Below, piece by piece: positions 6,968-16,167 of a stretch of 48,557 nucleotides of DNA (its first letter is position 1; each line of letters begins with the position of its first letter). The stretch is from Bacteroidales bacterium UBA3630 (lineage in GTDB: Bacteria > Bacteroidota > Bacteroidia > Bacteroidales > P3), in assembly GCA_002373995.1 (NCBI GenBank), contig DFLB01000043.1, forward strand, positions 18,115-66,671, written 5' to 3'. Position numbers and translations under genes: made by a program. The notes beneath the pieces were generated by a model. The model did not search any database and was not told the origin of the DNA. It was given only the letters and a program-made list of their open reading frames with translations.

Positions 6968-9787
6968 ATGAAAAAAACACTATTGATTGCCGGTTTTGCG
7001 CTGTGCGCCTCCATGGCCTTTGCGCAGACCGCCAAAGTCAACCCGCTGCTCGCAGGTGCCAAGGTGCGCCAGGCCGGCAACACCGTGGCCGAGCAGAAAG
7101 TCCGTGTGGACTACAAGGCTTCCATCTTTGCCAAGGACGGTGAGACCCCTCTCGCGACCTGCACCTTCGGTTCGGCCGTGACGACGGGCACCGTGGCTGC
7201 CGCTGACAAGATCAACGACACCCTGGTCGCCGGTAACGCCCACGCCAACACCACCAGCGCTTCGCTCTGGATGCGCGTCCCCAACCGCGCCGCCCTTTCC
7301 ACCCTCGACACCATCGACTACGGCTTCTTATGGAGGAATGACAGTATCCTCGGTGTTTTTATGGGTCCTGAGCACGGTGTGACGGGCGACGACGGTTTCG
7401 TTGCCATCGACGCCGCCGATGCCGCCGGCAACCCCTCGGACCTGGCCGCTGTTATCAACTCCTATGTCGAACTGCCCGTGATGAGCATTCCCGCCGGCAC
7501 GACGCTGATCGACCTCAAACTGAGGCAGTTCTCCTATCGCAAACGCTACCAGGAGTTCTACGTCGACTACAAGACCTCGGCCAACGGCGACAGCTGGTAT
7601 GCCTTCGAGCTGAACAGCAGCGTTGACTATTCGGTCAACAGCAACATTGCTGACTCCTGCTACGTCACCCTGCCGAGCGACGCCATCGCTGCCGACGGCA
7701 ACGTCTACCTGCGCCTGCGCTACTACAGCTTCGGCCGCGGTGATGACCACGGCTACGGCTGGCTCGTCGACGATGTGCAGCTCTTCGCCGCTACCTCTGT
7801 GCGCTGGGCCTTCGACAGCCCCCGCTACGCCGACGGCTTCTACGGCATGATCCCTGAAGGCTTCAACCTGCCTATCGCTCTTGCCGTCATGGGCCGCAAC
7901 ACCGGTCTGGTCGACATGGAGAATGTGCAGCTCGTCATCAACCACCGCTACTGGGAAGGCGGCGCCTGGGTCGACAATGAGGACTGGGAGCTCGTCGAGG
8001 ATCAGCCCGACATGCCCGCCGGCCAGTCGAGCCGCAAGTTCGTCCTCAAAATCAATGAGCGTGGTTTCATGGACACCAACAATGCCACGGTGAACGGCAT
8101 GCAAGGTTTCTACCATGCCACCGCCACTCGCTGGAACCTCGAAAACTACATGGCCGAGCCCGACTCGATGGGTGCCGGCTGGGGCCGCCGCGGTCTGCCT
8201 ACCGACCACGTGGGCAAGAACCAGTTCATCCTGAAGGTGACTGCCACAGCCGCCGGTGCTGCTCAGACCTATGTGCTCGACACCATCACCTATACCGTTA
8301 CCGGCCTCACCGGTGGCACGCACAACGACTCCCTCGTGGGCCTCACCGTCCCCGGCTACCGCTGGGCTAACGACAACGGTGTCATCCCCTCGGGTTCCGA
8401 GTTCGGCTATGTGCTGACCAACGGTAATACCTATGGCTTTGATCCCACGCTGGGCCACCAGTACCAGAGCGGCTACGACCTCGAGGCCCGCTTCGTCACC
8501 CCCGACCAGCTGCCTGACACCACTTGGGTCTTCCGCGGCATGGAGATCATCCCCGCCACCAACCTCTCCGCTGAGGACATCCAGGGTGTGCGCATCGCTC
8601 CGTCGGCTTCCTTCTGGTTCCAGCCGGGTGCCGACTATGATTTCAGCCTCTATGGTCTGAACACTGAGAACTTCTTCGGCACGAGTATCTACACCGTCGA
8701 AGGCTCCGCCGCCTACAACAACAACCAGGGCGACCAGGGCTACAAGCTCCCCACCTCGCGCTACAACGCCGTCAACATCCTCTTCCCCGAGCAGCCCTCT
8801 ATCTACACCAACGCTTCGTTCCTGTTCGGCTACGAGAACAAGGGCGGTTTCTTCTCGGCTGCACGCACCCGCGGTGCCTACAAATATGACGTCGCCGGCG
8901 ACAGCACGACCTACTACGATGAGAACCCCGAACTGGCCGACTACTATCGCCAGCTCAGCCCGGCCGACATCTGCTGGACCGGCTACATGTACGACCCCGC
9001 CGTCCAGAGCTCGCTGCCCGGTTGTTACTGGGAATACTATCCCCTTATCCGCATGATTGTCGGACCCAAGATGAGCCTGCCGAAGGCTGCCGTCGAGATC
9101 ATCTGCAACGAGGAAGAGAACGCTGCTGACGAGGAACCCACCAGCTACTTCGTCTATCGTGGTGGTGTCATGTGCGACACTGTCGACAGCGTGGCCAAGG
9201 GTATCACCTACAAGTATGAAATCTACCCGGGTTATGCTGATGAGGATAACAGCCGTGGTATCTACAGCCACAGCGTCATCACCAACCTCATCATCGACGG
9301 TCAGGAGATCGACCTCAGCGATGCCGCTATCGCCGCCAACCCGCTCGTCTCCCGCGAGGAGTACAACGTGGTCAACACTGCCCATGACGGTCTTGACGAC
9401 CAGGGCAACGAGGATCCCTCCGAGGTTGTATGGCCCCCGCTGCTGGAACGCTACATGTACACCGTCTACTTCGAGGATGTGCAGGGCAACCACAGCATTG
9501 AGGCTCACACCGTTTACAGTCCTCTGGCCATCAACGAGGTAGCCCCCGAGGTCAAGTTGCGTCTTGCCCCGAACCCCGCCACTTCGCAGGTGCGCCTGAA
9601 CATTGCCGGTGTTAACGGCAAGGTCAACTGCAACGTGATCGACATGAGCGGCCGCGTCATCTACAACGCCGACATCAATGCCGAGAGCGAGCACGTGATC
9701 AGCCTCAACGGTGTTCCCGCTGGTGCCTACTTCGTGCGCATCACCAACGACACCTTCAGCAAGGTTGAGAAACTCATTGTCCGCTAA
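6968..9787 (+). CDS. Large secreted protein with type IX secretion (type A) sorting domain
   Basis: A 939-residue protein with a clear signal peptide (MKKTLLIAGFALCASMAFAQ) and a C-terminal T9SS type A sorting domain. The latter has the APNPATSQVRLNI start, IDMSGRVIY in the middle and the VPAGAYFVRI ... KLIVR end that are diagnostic. The protein should cross the inner membrane by Sec and the outer membrane by T9SS, then be released or anchored at the surface after removal of the sorting domain. The middle, rich in Asp, Asn, Gly, Tyr and Trp, looks like several beta-sandwich modules; about 190-280 (SYRKRYQEFYVDYKTSANG to GYGWLVDDVQLF) resembles a jelly-roll adhesion or carbohydrate-binding module. 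No catalytic motif was recognised. It has its own promoter and a strong terminator. Confidence 0.9.
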   Translation: MKKTLLIAGFALCASMAFAQTAKVNPLLAGAKVRQAGNTVAEQKVRVDYKASIFAKDGETPLATCTFGSAVTTGTVAAADKINDTLVAGNAHANTTSASLWMRVPNRAALSTLDTIDYGFLWRNDSILGVFMGPEHGVTGDDGFVAIDAADAAGNPSDLAAVINSYVELPVMSIPAGTTLIDLKLRQFSYRKRYQEFYVDYKTSANGDSWYAFELNSSVDYSVNSNIADSCYVTLPSDAIAADGNVYLRLRYYSFGRGDDHGYGWLVDDVQLFAATSVRWAFDSPRYADGFYGMIPEGFNLPIALAVMGRNTGLVDMENVQLVINHRYWEGGAWVDNEDWELVEDQPDMPAGQSSRKFVLKINERGFMDTNNATVNGMQGFYHATATRWNLENYMAEPDSMGAGWGRRGLPTDHVGKNQFILKVTATAAGAAQTYVLDTITYTVTGLTGGTHNDSLVGLTVPGYRWANDNGVIPSGSEFGYVLTNGNTYGFDPTLGHQYQSGYDLEARFVTPDQLPDTTWVFRGMEIIPATNLSAEDIQGVRIAPSASFWFQPGADYDFSLYGLNTENFFGTSIYTVEGSAAYNNNQGDQGYKLPTSRYNAVNILFPEQPSIYTNASFLFGYENKGGFFSAARTRGAYKYDVAGDSTTYYDENPELADYYRQLSPADICWTGYMYDPAVQSSLPGCYWEYYPLIRMIVGPKMSLPKAAVEIICNEEENAADEEPTSYFVYRGGVMCDTVDSVAKGITYKYEIYPGYADEDNSRGIYSHSVITNLIIDGQEIDLSDAAIAANPLVSREEYNVVNTAHDGLDDQGNEDPSEVVWPPLLERYMYTVYFEDVQGNHSIEAHTVYSPLAINEVAPEVKLRLAPNPATSQVRLNIAGVNGKVNCNVIDMSGRVIYNADINAESEHVISLNGVPAGAYFVRITNDTFSKVEKLIVR

Positions 9788-9811
9788 GCGACCGTTTGGC
9801 AGACATGATAA

Positions 9812-9849
9812 ACAGCGGAAGGCCGCCCGACAGGGTGGCCTTCCGCTGT
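9812..9849. terminator. Strong hairpin terminator
   Basis: ACAGCGGAAGGCC (9812-9824) is perfectly complementary to GGCCTTCCGCTGT (9837-9849). The inner GCCC/GGGT extends the stem to 17 bp with one wobble, around a GACA loop. TATTTGG follows on plus. It serves the plus-strand T9SS gene and, lying between convergent genes, may also block transcripts leaving yicC. Confidence 0.85.
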
Positions 9850-9890
9850 ATTTGGCTATAACCTTTTGTATAACCTGTGTCTCTTAGTCT

Positions 9891-10751
9891 TTAAAGCACA
9901 TTCCCCAACTGCTCCTTGATCTTCTCCAGCTCGTCCTTCATCACCACCACTAAGCGTTGTATCTCGACATGGTTCGCCTTCGAGCCCGTGGTGTTGATCT
10001 CGCGACCCATCTCTTGCGCCACGAAGCCCAGCTTCTTGCCGCAGGAGGGCTCGCTGGCCATCGTCTGCCGGAAATAGTCGATGTGCTTCTGCAGGCGCAC
10101 TTTCTCCTCGGTGATGTCGAGCTTCTCAAGGTAATAGATGAGCTCCTGCTCGAAGCGGTTCTCGTCCACTGCCTTCACGTCGGCCTCGGCCATCCAGCGG
10201 CGTATGCGCTCCTTGGCTGTGTCGATGCGTTCGCTCTCATAGGCGGGTATTTGGTGCAGCATCTGCTCGATGCGGTCGACATGAAGCACAAAGTCGCGCT
10301 GAAGGATGTCGCCCTCGTTGCTGCGGAAGGCATCGGTTTCGGCAATGGCCTGCACGAGAGCCTCGCGGAAGCACTGCCAGTCGGCCTCGGCCAGCTCCTG
10401 GTCAGCAGCGCTGTTCCAGAGGTCGGGCATGGTGGCAATCTGGTCAAGCAGGTGGCTGCTGTCGGCACCCAGGTCGGCGGCTACGGTGCGTAGCGCCTCG
10501 TAGCGGCTGCGCAGCAGGTCGACGTTGAGGCTGCCCACGCTGGCAGCGTTCTCTTCGCTGACAATGCACTCCACCTTGCCGCGCTCCAGCGCAGCAAGCA
10601 GGCTGCGTACCTCCAGCTCGCGCGAGCGCAGTTGGGTCGGCAGTTTCACAATCAGGTCGAGTTGTTTGCTGTTCAGGGTCTTGATTTCGATGGTCAGTCG
10701 TTTGTCGCCAAGGACGCATTGCCGCTTGGCGTATCCTGTCATTGATTTCAT
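9891..10751 (-). CDS. yicC: YicC/YloC family endoribonuclease
   Basis: A 286-residue protein starting MKSMTGYAK, the invariant N-terminus of the YicC family, followed by IEIKTLNSKQLDLIVKLP (conserved N-S-K stretch) and LRSRELEVRSLL. The C-terminal domain shows GKKLGFVAQEMGREINT and a closing VVMKDELEKIKEQLGNV, as in the family; length is normal. YicC proteins are cytoplasmic, metal-dependent RNases linked to small-RNA turnover in E. coli. It is the third gene of a minus-strand run: its ATG overlaps the apbE stop by 4 bp. Confidence 0.94.
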   Translation of the reverse strand: MKSMTGYAKRQCVLGDKRLTIEIKTLNSKQLDLIVKLPTQLRSRELEVRSLLAALERGKVECIVSEENAASVGSLNVDLLRSRYEALRTVAADLGADSSHLLDQIATMPDLWNSAADQELAEADWQCFREALVQAIAETDAFRSNEGDILQRDFVLHVDRIEQMLHQIPAYESERIDTAKERIRRWMAEADVKAVDENRFEQELIYYLEKLDITEEKVRLQKHIDYFRQTMASEPSCGKKLGFVAQEMGREINTTGSKANHVEIQRLVVVMKDELEKIKEQLGNVL

Positions 10752-11800
10752 TGTTTCTCTAATTTTATGAATCCTTGTGTTGAATATTCTTTGAGGGTGC
10801 CGCAGCTGTCGTAGATGAAGAGTACGGCATCGGTGCCCGGGCCGTTGGGGTGAGCTGCGATAAAGGCGCGGGCGCTATCAAGTCCCATTACCATATAGGC
10901 CGTGGCCACTGCATCGGCCAGCCAGCTTTCGCGTTCGACTACGGAGACGCTCAATAGCGAGTGCCGTACGGGGTGGCCGGTGGCGGGGTCGATGGTGTGC
11001 GAGTAGCGCACCCCGTCCTCTTCGTAGTACTTGCGGTAATTGCCCGATGTGACCACCGAAGCGTCACGCAGGGCGATGGAGGTCTGCACGACTGGCGCAC
11101 TCATGCTGTCGGCTGCAGGACGTTCGATGCCTACGCGCCAAGAGCGGCCGTCGGGCTTGCCGCCGCGGGCTACTACCTCACCGCCAATATCGACGAGGTA
11201 GTTGTGGATGCCGTTGCTGTCCAGCAGACGTCCTACAAGGTCGGCACTGTAGCCCTGTGCTATGGCGTTGAAGTCGAGTTCGGTGGCAGGCGAGGCTTTT
11301 AGCAATGTCAGTCCCTCGCGGCTCACGGTGGCATGGGCGGCGCGTAGCAGGCTGTCGAGAGCCAGGCTGTCAGGGTGTTGCCGCTCTCTGAAACTGAAGC
11401 CCCAGAGTTGCACGATACGCCCGATGCGGCAGTCGAAGGCACCATCGGTATATTCTGTGATGGCAAGCGATTTGTCGAGCAGGTCGGCAAAGAGGGGGGT
11501 GATGCTTGTTGTTTCGTTCCGGTTGACGCGTCGCAGCAGCGAACTGTCCACCCAGAGCGATGCTGTGAGGTCGAAATCGTTGAGTAGCGAGTCGATCTGT
11601 GGCTGCAGGTCGCGTCCTTCTGGGTCGAAGTATTGAATGCTGTAGTAGGTTCCCTGTGCCTGCCCGGAGAGACGCTGGGGAACGGCATTGTCACGGCAAC
11701 CTGTCAGGGCCGTCATACTGATGACCGAAAGCAGGAGTAATAATAAAAAGCGTCCGGCACGAGGGTGCCGAACGCTTCTCTCATTGCAATATGAATTCAT
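10748..11800 (-). CDS. apbE: FAD:protein FMN transferase (lipoprotein)
   Basis: A 350-residue exported lipoprotein: a long hydrophobic run ends in LTGC. ApbE proteins attach FMN covalently to threonines of flavoproteins such as NqrB/NqrC and RnfG in the periplasm. Visible family marks are GTYYSIQYFD near the mature start, AIAQGYSADLVGRLL, VDIGGEVVARGG, YSHTIDPATGHPVRH (conserved H-T-I-D-P) and a late ADAVATAYMVMG, where the Asp and Thr are metal-site residues. The ATG at 11800 overlaps the upstream stop codon by one base, and the stop overlaps yicC, so all three genes are probably co-translated. Its flavoprotein targets are not in this window. Confidence 0.93.
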   Translation of the reverse strand: MNSYCNERSVRHPRAGRFLLLLLLSVISMTALTGCRDNAVPQRLSGQAQGTYYSIQYFDPEGRDLQPQIDSLLNDFDLTASLWVDSSLLRRVNRNETTSITPLFADLLDKSLAITEYTDGAFDCRIGRIVQLWGFSFRERQHPDSLALDSLLRAAHATVSREGLTLLKASPATELDFNAIAQGYSADLVGRLLDSNGIHNYLVDIGGEVVARGGKPDGRSWRVGIERPAADSMSAPVVQTSIALRDASVVTSGNYRKYYEEDGVRYSHTIDPATGHPVRHSLLSVSVVERESWLADAVATAYMVMGLDSARAFIAAHPNGPGTDAVLFIYDSCGTLKEYSTQGFIKLEKQ

Positions 11801-14094
11801 TATTTATTGACAATGAATTTGCGGGTGGTCTGCTGACCGTCGCGACCGACGATGCGGAGGCTGTAGTTGCCTGCGGCAAGGCTACCAAGGTCGAGCTGTA
11901 GATGGCTGTCATTGACGCTGCGGACGATAACCTGCTGGCCAACGGCGTTGTAGATGATTACCTCACTGATACCCTCGGCACTCTCGATGTTGAGGTAACG
12001 GCTTGTGGGGTTGGGGTAGATGTTGGCCTGGAACTCATCAATGGCATCGATGCCGACGTTGGCAGAGATGGCTATCCAGCTGGTTGATGTGCAACCTGCG
12101 GTGCTTGTGGAGAGCAGGCGTACATCGAGGTTACCGTTGATGTCGCGCAGGATGAGCGAGTCGGCGTTGCGACCCTGGGCGCGAGGTGTTGTCTCCTCGT
12201 TGACATACCAAGCATAGTTGTTTATTTTCATATTGGGGTCGGCATAGAGGATGGTGCTGTCGCCGGGGTTGACAACCCATTCACCCAGTATGTTCACGAC
12301 AGGTGTGTAGTTGATGGTCAACTTAAGGCTGATGATGGAGTCGCATCCGACGGCGTTCTTCACATCGTATTTTACATCTTTGGTGATGGAACGTGTGTAG
12401 GTGGTGTCGGTAACAGACCAGTAGTAAGAGTCGCATGCGTCAACCGTTACCTCGTCGCGTGAACTCTTTTTAATAGTCAGTGAGAGATACAGAATGGAGT
12501 CATAGCATGTGTAGTAGTCTACGTGATTTGGGACAATGAAAGTGGAGTCGCAGTTGCTTGTAAGGTTGCTGGCTATAGGCAGGTCGTCGAGGATGACGGT
12601 ATACTTGTCGCATGCCACGACCTCGATGGGCTCTGTGCTGCGATAGCGCTGTTCGGGGTTCTTGAGCTCAAGCTGTAGAGTTTTGCGGGTGGCACAGCCG
12701 TTGCTGACGCTGTACATGGAGTCGCCGTTGCCATTGACTTCATAGAATCCAGACTCAGTGAAGGGCGGCACATTACTGGCTGTCACGTATTGACCGTTGC
12801 TGTTGCGGATTTTGTACGAACTGGTGGGCAGGCTGTATTGGAAACCGCAGATACGACGGTTTTTGATGGTATCGTGTTTGGTGTAGAAACTCAGGTCGAG
12901 CGTATAGTGTGCAGTGCAGTTGGCAACAGTATCAATCACTTCTACACTGGCAACGGTGTCTTTATTGAAGGAGAATCCGTTGTTGTAGTTGGGAAGTCCG
13001 GCGAAGGCATTGTTCTTCCACGTGTAGGAGCTGCCGCAATGTTCTATGACGGTGGTGTCGTAGGTATGGCCAGTGAATTGTGCCACCTGAATGGCTGCGA
13101 TGCTGTCGCAGCCGCCGATGACGGAGCTAAAAATATGGTAGTGAACACTGTCGTTGGTAATTTCCATGCCACCCCATGTATACGAGCAGGCTGCCTCGTC
13201 GATAACTTCGGGTGTGATGCTACTGGAGTCGGTGTTGCTGGCTACAATATTGACGTTCAATACAGTATGATGAGCACACTGGCCAGGGTCAGTGGCCGTG
13301 GGATACGTACCATAGACGCTGTCATAACTATAGGAGCCAGAAGTGGTGATGGTGTCCATCCATGTAGCGATATTGTTGTATGTGAAGAAGGTGTCGCATG
13401 CAACAATGTCAAAAGAATGGTTGGCTTGACCGCTGTAGGTGAGCACTGTGAGGTTGACGATACTATCGCAGCCTCCTGCTACGGTGTGCAGGGTCTTGGT
13501 GTGTTCGTCGAAGTCGCGGATGGTGTCGCCCTCCCAAAGATATTCGCATTCGGCGTTCACCTGTACGCTATGGGCAGCATACTCAGGATTTACGGTGAGA
13601 ACGAGATGCTTGTCATAGGTGCAGTCACCGTGGGTGATAGTGGTATCTATGTCTTGGTCGGATGTGTAGGTTGTGCCCCAGAATGCGGTGTAGCTGCCGC
13701 ACGCTGCAATTGTATCCAACGTGTCTGTAGTAGCCAGGTTGACTTGAAGTTTAGTTACTTTGCATGAGGCAGAAGGGCTCACAATCAGTGTGGTGTCATA
13801 GAAAGAGCCAGCTGTAGCCCATGTTTTCCCGTTCCATGTGGCTTCACATTCGCCGTTTACTTGGACAGGATTGCCCGCCAGATCAGTTGTGTCGAATGTC
13901 GGACGGGTGTACTTAAGCACGTAAACCGCTGTGTCGGTTATGAGTACGGCGGTAGTGTCCTTGGTGTAGGTCTGGTTGTCTCGCCATTTCAACGGAGAGC
14001 ACATGGTTGTATCGTCTAACACAACCTGCTGGCCAAATGCCATTGGCAGCGCTACAAGCCCCATTAATAGACTCAATAATGCTTTTTTCATCAT
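11800..14094 (-). CDS. Repeat-containing secreted protein with type IX (type A) sorting domain
   Basis: A 764-residue protein with a signal peptide (MMKKALLSLLMGLVALPMAFGQ) and a C-terminal T9SS type A domain (ANIYPNPTSRYLNIES, IYNAVGQQV, LAAGNYSLRI, KFIVNK). In between are roughly eight degenerate repeats of a Cys-containing beta motif common in Bacteroidales surface proteins: aromatic 'C..Y.W' followed by 'GCDSI..L.L' (for example ACSYTWGGMEI ... GGCDSIAAIQV; DACDSYYWSV ... GCDSIISLKLTI). The Cys pairs may form disulfides in the exported protein. Codon use is less GC-biased than in the protein at 6968. Function is probably adhesion or matrix; no enzyme motif was seen. It starts a run with apbE and yicC. 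Confidence 0.88.
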   Translation of the reverse strand: MMKKALLSLLMGLVALPMAFGQQVVLDDTTMCSPLKWRDNQTYTKDTTAVLITDTAVYVLKYTRPTFDTTDLAGNPVQVNGECEATWNGKTWATAGSFYDTTLIVSPSASCKVTKLQVNLATTDTLDTIAACGSYTAFWGTTYTSDQDIDTTITHGDCTYDKHLVLTVNPEYAAHSVQVNAECEYLWEGDTIRDFDEHTKTLHTVAGGCDSIVNLTVLTYSGQANHSFDIVACDTFFTYNNIATWMDTITTSGSYSYDSVYGTYPTATDPGQCAHHTVLNVNIVASNTDSSSITPEVIDEAACSYTWGGMEITNDSVHYHIFSSVIGGCDSIAAIQVAQFTGHTYDTTVIEHCGSSYTWKNNAFAGLPNYNNGFSFNKDTVASVEVIDTVANCTAHYTLDLSFYTKHDTIKNRRICGFQYSLPTSSYKIRNSNGQYVTASNVPPFTESGFYEVNGNGDSMYSVSNGCATRKTLQLELKNPEQRYRSTEPIEVVACDKYTVILDDLPIASNLTSNCDSTFIVPNHVDYYTCYDSILYLSLTIKKSSRDEVTVDACDSYYWSVTDTTYTRSITKDVKYDVKNAVGCDSIISLKLTINYTPVVNILGEWVVNPGDSTILYADPNMKINNYAWYVNEETTPRAQGRNADSLILRDINGNLDVRLLSTSTAGCTSTSWIAISANVGIDAIDEFQANIYPNPTSRYLNIESAEGISEVIIYNAVGQQVIVRSVNDSHLQLDLGSLAAGNYSLRIVGRDGQQTTRKFIVNK

Positions 14095-14194
14095 TGTTTT
14101 AGTATATTTTTATTATTATTATCTATTTTATTCGCTTAAATTCTAATTTGTTGCACTAAAATTGCAGCTTTTGCAGGTATTAGTGTTGAACGTG

Positions 14195-14228
14195 CAAAGA
14201 TAAGAATTTTTTTTGATACCAATGCAAA
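14195..14228 (-). promoter_or_regulatory. Bacteroidota-type promoter for the repeat protein
   Basis: On the minus strand TTTG (14228-14225), a 22-base spacer and TATCTTTG (14202-14195). The -7 element is perfect; the spacer is slightly long. The leader to the ATG at 14094 is about 95 bases and AT-rich. Confidence 0.65.
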
Positions 14229-14250
14229 TTTTGAAAAAATATCATTTTTT

Positions 14251-15678
14251 TCACCCGCGTAACACCAACTCGGCAATGTTCTCCACATGTTGTGTATGAG
14301 GAAACATGTCAACGGGTTGAATGCGATGGATGTCATAGCGTGCGGAGAGCATCTGTAGGTCGCGGGCCTGAGTTGCTGGATTGCAACTGACGTAGATTAT
14401 TTTTCGTGGGGCAGTTTGAAGTAGTTGGGCCACCACTTTTTCATGCATTCCGGCACGCGGTGGGTCAGTGACTACCACGTCAGGATGTCCGTGAGCAGCG
14501 ATAAAATCTTCTGTGAGTACTTTTGCCATATCTCCGGCATAGAATTCTGTATTACCTACCCCGTTGAGAATGGCGTTGTTCTTGGCATCAGTAATGGCTT
14601 CTTCGACATATTCAATGCCAATGACTTGCTTGGCTTGAGTCGCTAAAAACAGAGCTATAGTGCCGGTGCCGGTGTAAAGGTCGTAGAGTGTGTCGTCGGG
14701 GTGTAACTCGGCCAGTTCTGAGACGTAGCTGTAGAGTTTTTGTGCCTGCGCTGAGTTTGTCTGGTAAAAAGACTTTGGGTTGATGATAAAGTGTAACGCC
14801 CTCCCCTGAGGATCGAGCATTTCCTCTTCTATGTGGTCTTCGCCAAGATAGGTATGCGTCTCCAGGTCAGAGTAGGAGTCATTCATCTTTGTGTTGACGA
14901 TGTATTGCAATGATGTAATCTGAGGGAAGGTGTTGTGTAGCACGTCCAGCAGGGGAAAGAGTCGTTCGGAATCATCTTCTGCAACCACGACAATGACCAT
15001 CCAGTGTCCAAGCGAGCTGTTGCGGATAATGACATTGCGCAAGAATCCGGTGTGGTTGCGGATGTCATAGAAATCTAAGTTGTGTTCGACGGCGTAGCTC
15101 CTGATTGTGTTGCGGATGGTGTTGCTGGGCTCGGCTTGCAGCGCGCATTGTTTTATGTCAAGTACTTTGTCGAATAGTTGGGGAATGTGGAATCCCAGTG
15201 CTCCGGCTGTGGGGCTGTTTGTGGTGTTTTTCAGGGCTTCGGCAGTGAGCCATTCACGGTTGGAGAATGTGAATTCCAGTTTGTTGCGGTAGTAGTAGAT
15301 ATTGTCTGATCCACATATCCGGCGCATTTGGGAACAGTTTATGCCTCCCAGCCGTTCCAGATTGTCGCGTACTTGGCGTTGTTTGGCTTCCAGTTGGGCT
15401 GCATAATTCATTGTCTGCCACTTGCATCCACCACATACCCCAAAGTGGGGACATGCTGGTTCCACGCGTAGTGGCGACGGCCGATGAAGGTTCACAGCCC
15501 GCCCTTCGGCATAGTTTTTTTTCTTCTTATAGAGCTGTATATCCACTACGTCTCCGGGCACTACGAATGGCACGAAAACCACCAGTCCATCGACGCGTGC
15601 CACAGCCATGCCCTCGGATCCAGTATCCGTGATTTCTACCTGTTCTATTAGGGGTAACTCTTTGTTCCTGCGACTCAT
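14251..15678 (-). CDS. rlmD: 23S rRNA (uracil-5-)-methyltransferase, RlmD type
   Basis: A 475-residue protein with an N-terminal TRAM RNA-binding domain (about 1-60; GMAVARVDGLVVFVPFVVPGD), an iron-sulfur cluster site CPHFGVCGGC (C-x5-C-x2-C) with a later Cys in IKQCALQ, and a C-terminal SAM domain (LYDLYTGTGTIALFLA). DPPRAGM and VSCNPATQARDL carry the conserved catalytic Cys of the m5U family. It methylates a uridine of 23S rRNA, U1939 in E. coli numbering; RlmC or TrmA-like site choice cannot be excluded from sequence alone. It lies just downstream of rpmH, separated by a terminator hairpin. Confidence 0.9.
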   Translation of the reverse strand: MSRRNKELPLIEQVEITDTGSEGMAVARVDGLVVFVPFVVPGDVVDIQLYKKKKNYAEGRAVNLHRPSPLRVEPACPHFGVCGGCKWQTMNYAAQLEAKQRQVRDNLERLGGINCSQMRRICGSDNIYYYRNKLEFTFSNREWLTAEALKNTTNSPTAGALGFHIPQLFDKVLDIKQCALQAEPSNTIRNTIRSYAVEHNLDFYDIRNHTGFLRNVIIRNSSLGHWMVIVVVAEDDSERLFPLLDVLHNTFPQITSLQYIVNTKMNDSYSDLETHTYLGEDHIEEEMLDPQGRALHFIINPKSFYQTNSAQAQKLYSYVSELAELHPDDTLYDLYTGTGTIALFLATQAKQVIGIEYVEEAITDAKNNAILNGVGNTEFYAGDMAKVLTEDFIAAHGHPDVVVTDPPRAGMHEKVVAQLLQTAPRKIIYVSCNPATQARDLQMLSARYDIHRIQPVDMFPHTQHVENIAELVLRG

Positions 15679-15692
15679 AGTATTTTGAAATA

Positions 15693-15725
15693 TAAAAAAA
15701 AGAAGTATCTTCCGGTACTTCTTTC
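15693..15725 (-). terminator. Rho-independent terminator after rpmH
   Basis: Read on minus: AGAAGTA (15722-15716), 8-base loop, TACTTCT (15707-15701), then eight T (15700-15693). Stem plus T-tract directly after the L34 stop codon is the textbook arrangement. The rlmD start codon follows within 15 bases, so some read-through may feed rlmD, which shows no separate promoter. Confidence 0.82.
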
Positions 15726-15746
15726 CTTTAGCATCGCCGTGTTATA

Positions 15747-15893
15747 CTATCTCTCGTCAGAGACAGTCAGTCTTTTTCTGCCTTTTCTGCGACGGGCGGC
15801 CAGCACTTTTCTACCGTTGGCGGTAGACATTCTCTTGCGGAAACCGTGCTTGTTTGCTCTTTTTCTCAGCGAGGGTTGGAATGTTCTCTTCAT
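15747..15893 (-). CDS. rpmH: 50S ribosomal protein L34
   Basis: A 48-codon gene. The product begins MKRTFQPSLRKRANKHGFRK and continues RMSTANGRKV, LAARRRKGRKRL, ending TVSDER. This is the invariant L34 sequence: MKRT.QPS..KR...HGFR.RM.T..GR.VL..RR.KGR..L. Nearly half of the residues are Arg or Lys, as expected of an rRNA-binding protein of the large subunit. A Bacteroidota promoter lies upstream (15968-16000 on minus) and a terminator directly downstream, so it is probably transcribed alone. The usual partner rnpA is not next to it here; no dnaA or origin was seen. Confidence 0.97.
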   Translation of the reverse strand: MKRTFQPSLRKRANKHGFRKRMSTANGRKVLAARRRKGRKRLTVSDER

Positions 15894-15967
15894 GGTATGT
15901 CAATCTTCTTTTATTATTGTTTCTTTTTGTGGTGTTTGGGGTACAAATGACCTCAAATTTGGAATTG

Positions 15968-16000
15968 CAAAAGTACGTAAAAATTTCAATATGGCACAAA
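15968..16000 (-). promoter_or_regulatory. Bacteroidota-type promoter for rpmH
   Basis: On minus: TTTG (16000-15997), 21-base spacer, TACTTTTG (15975-15968). The distance to the L34 start codon (15893) gives a leader of about 70 bases. Confidence 0.7.
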
Positions 16001-16101
16001 AAAATTCATTTCACAAAATATTATTTCTGTTTAAAACATTGTTAATAAGTCACTAAGAAAATCAAAATAATTTCTTTTCTCTCCAATTGAAAAATAAATT
16101 G

Positions 16102-16109
16102 TACCTTTG
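16102..16109 (+). promoter_or_regulatory. -7 element of a Bacteroidota promoter
   Basis: TACCTTTG followed by CAC matches the -7 consensus. No good -33 box is found at the right distance. It would drive the small TPR-like gene, secG and the helicase. The leader between it and the ATG at 16168 contains the inverted pair CCAATT ... AATTGG. Confidence 0.55.
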
Positions 16110-16167
16110 CACGTCCAATTGTGATACTAAAAGATGTTAAAATTGGGCATTCAAAGGAAGTACAAAT

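Noticed and set aside
7328..9694. A 788-codon open frame on the minus strand opposite the T9SS protein
   Set aside because: It mirrors the GC-rich codons of the plus-strand gene, has a low-complexity Val/Gly/Asp composition and matches no family. The plus-strand frame has a signal peptide and a sorting domain.
15685..16056. A 123-codon plus-strand frame around 15.7-16.0 kb
   Set aside because: It runs antisense across rpmH and its terminator and promoter; L34 on minus is unmistakable.
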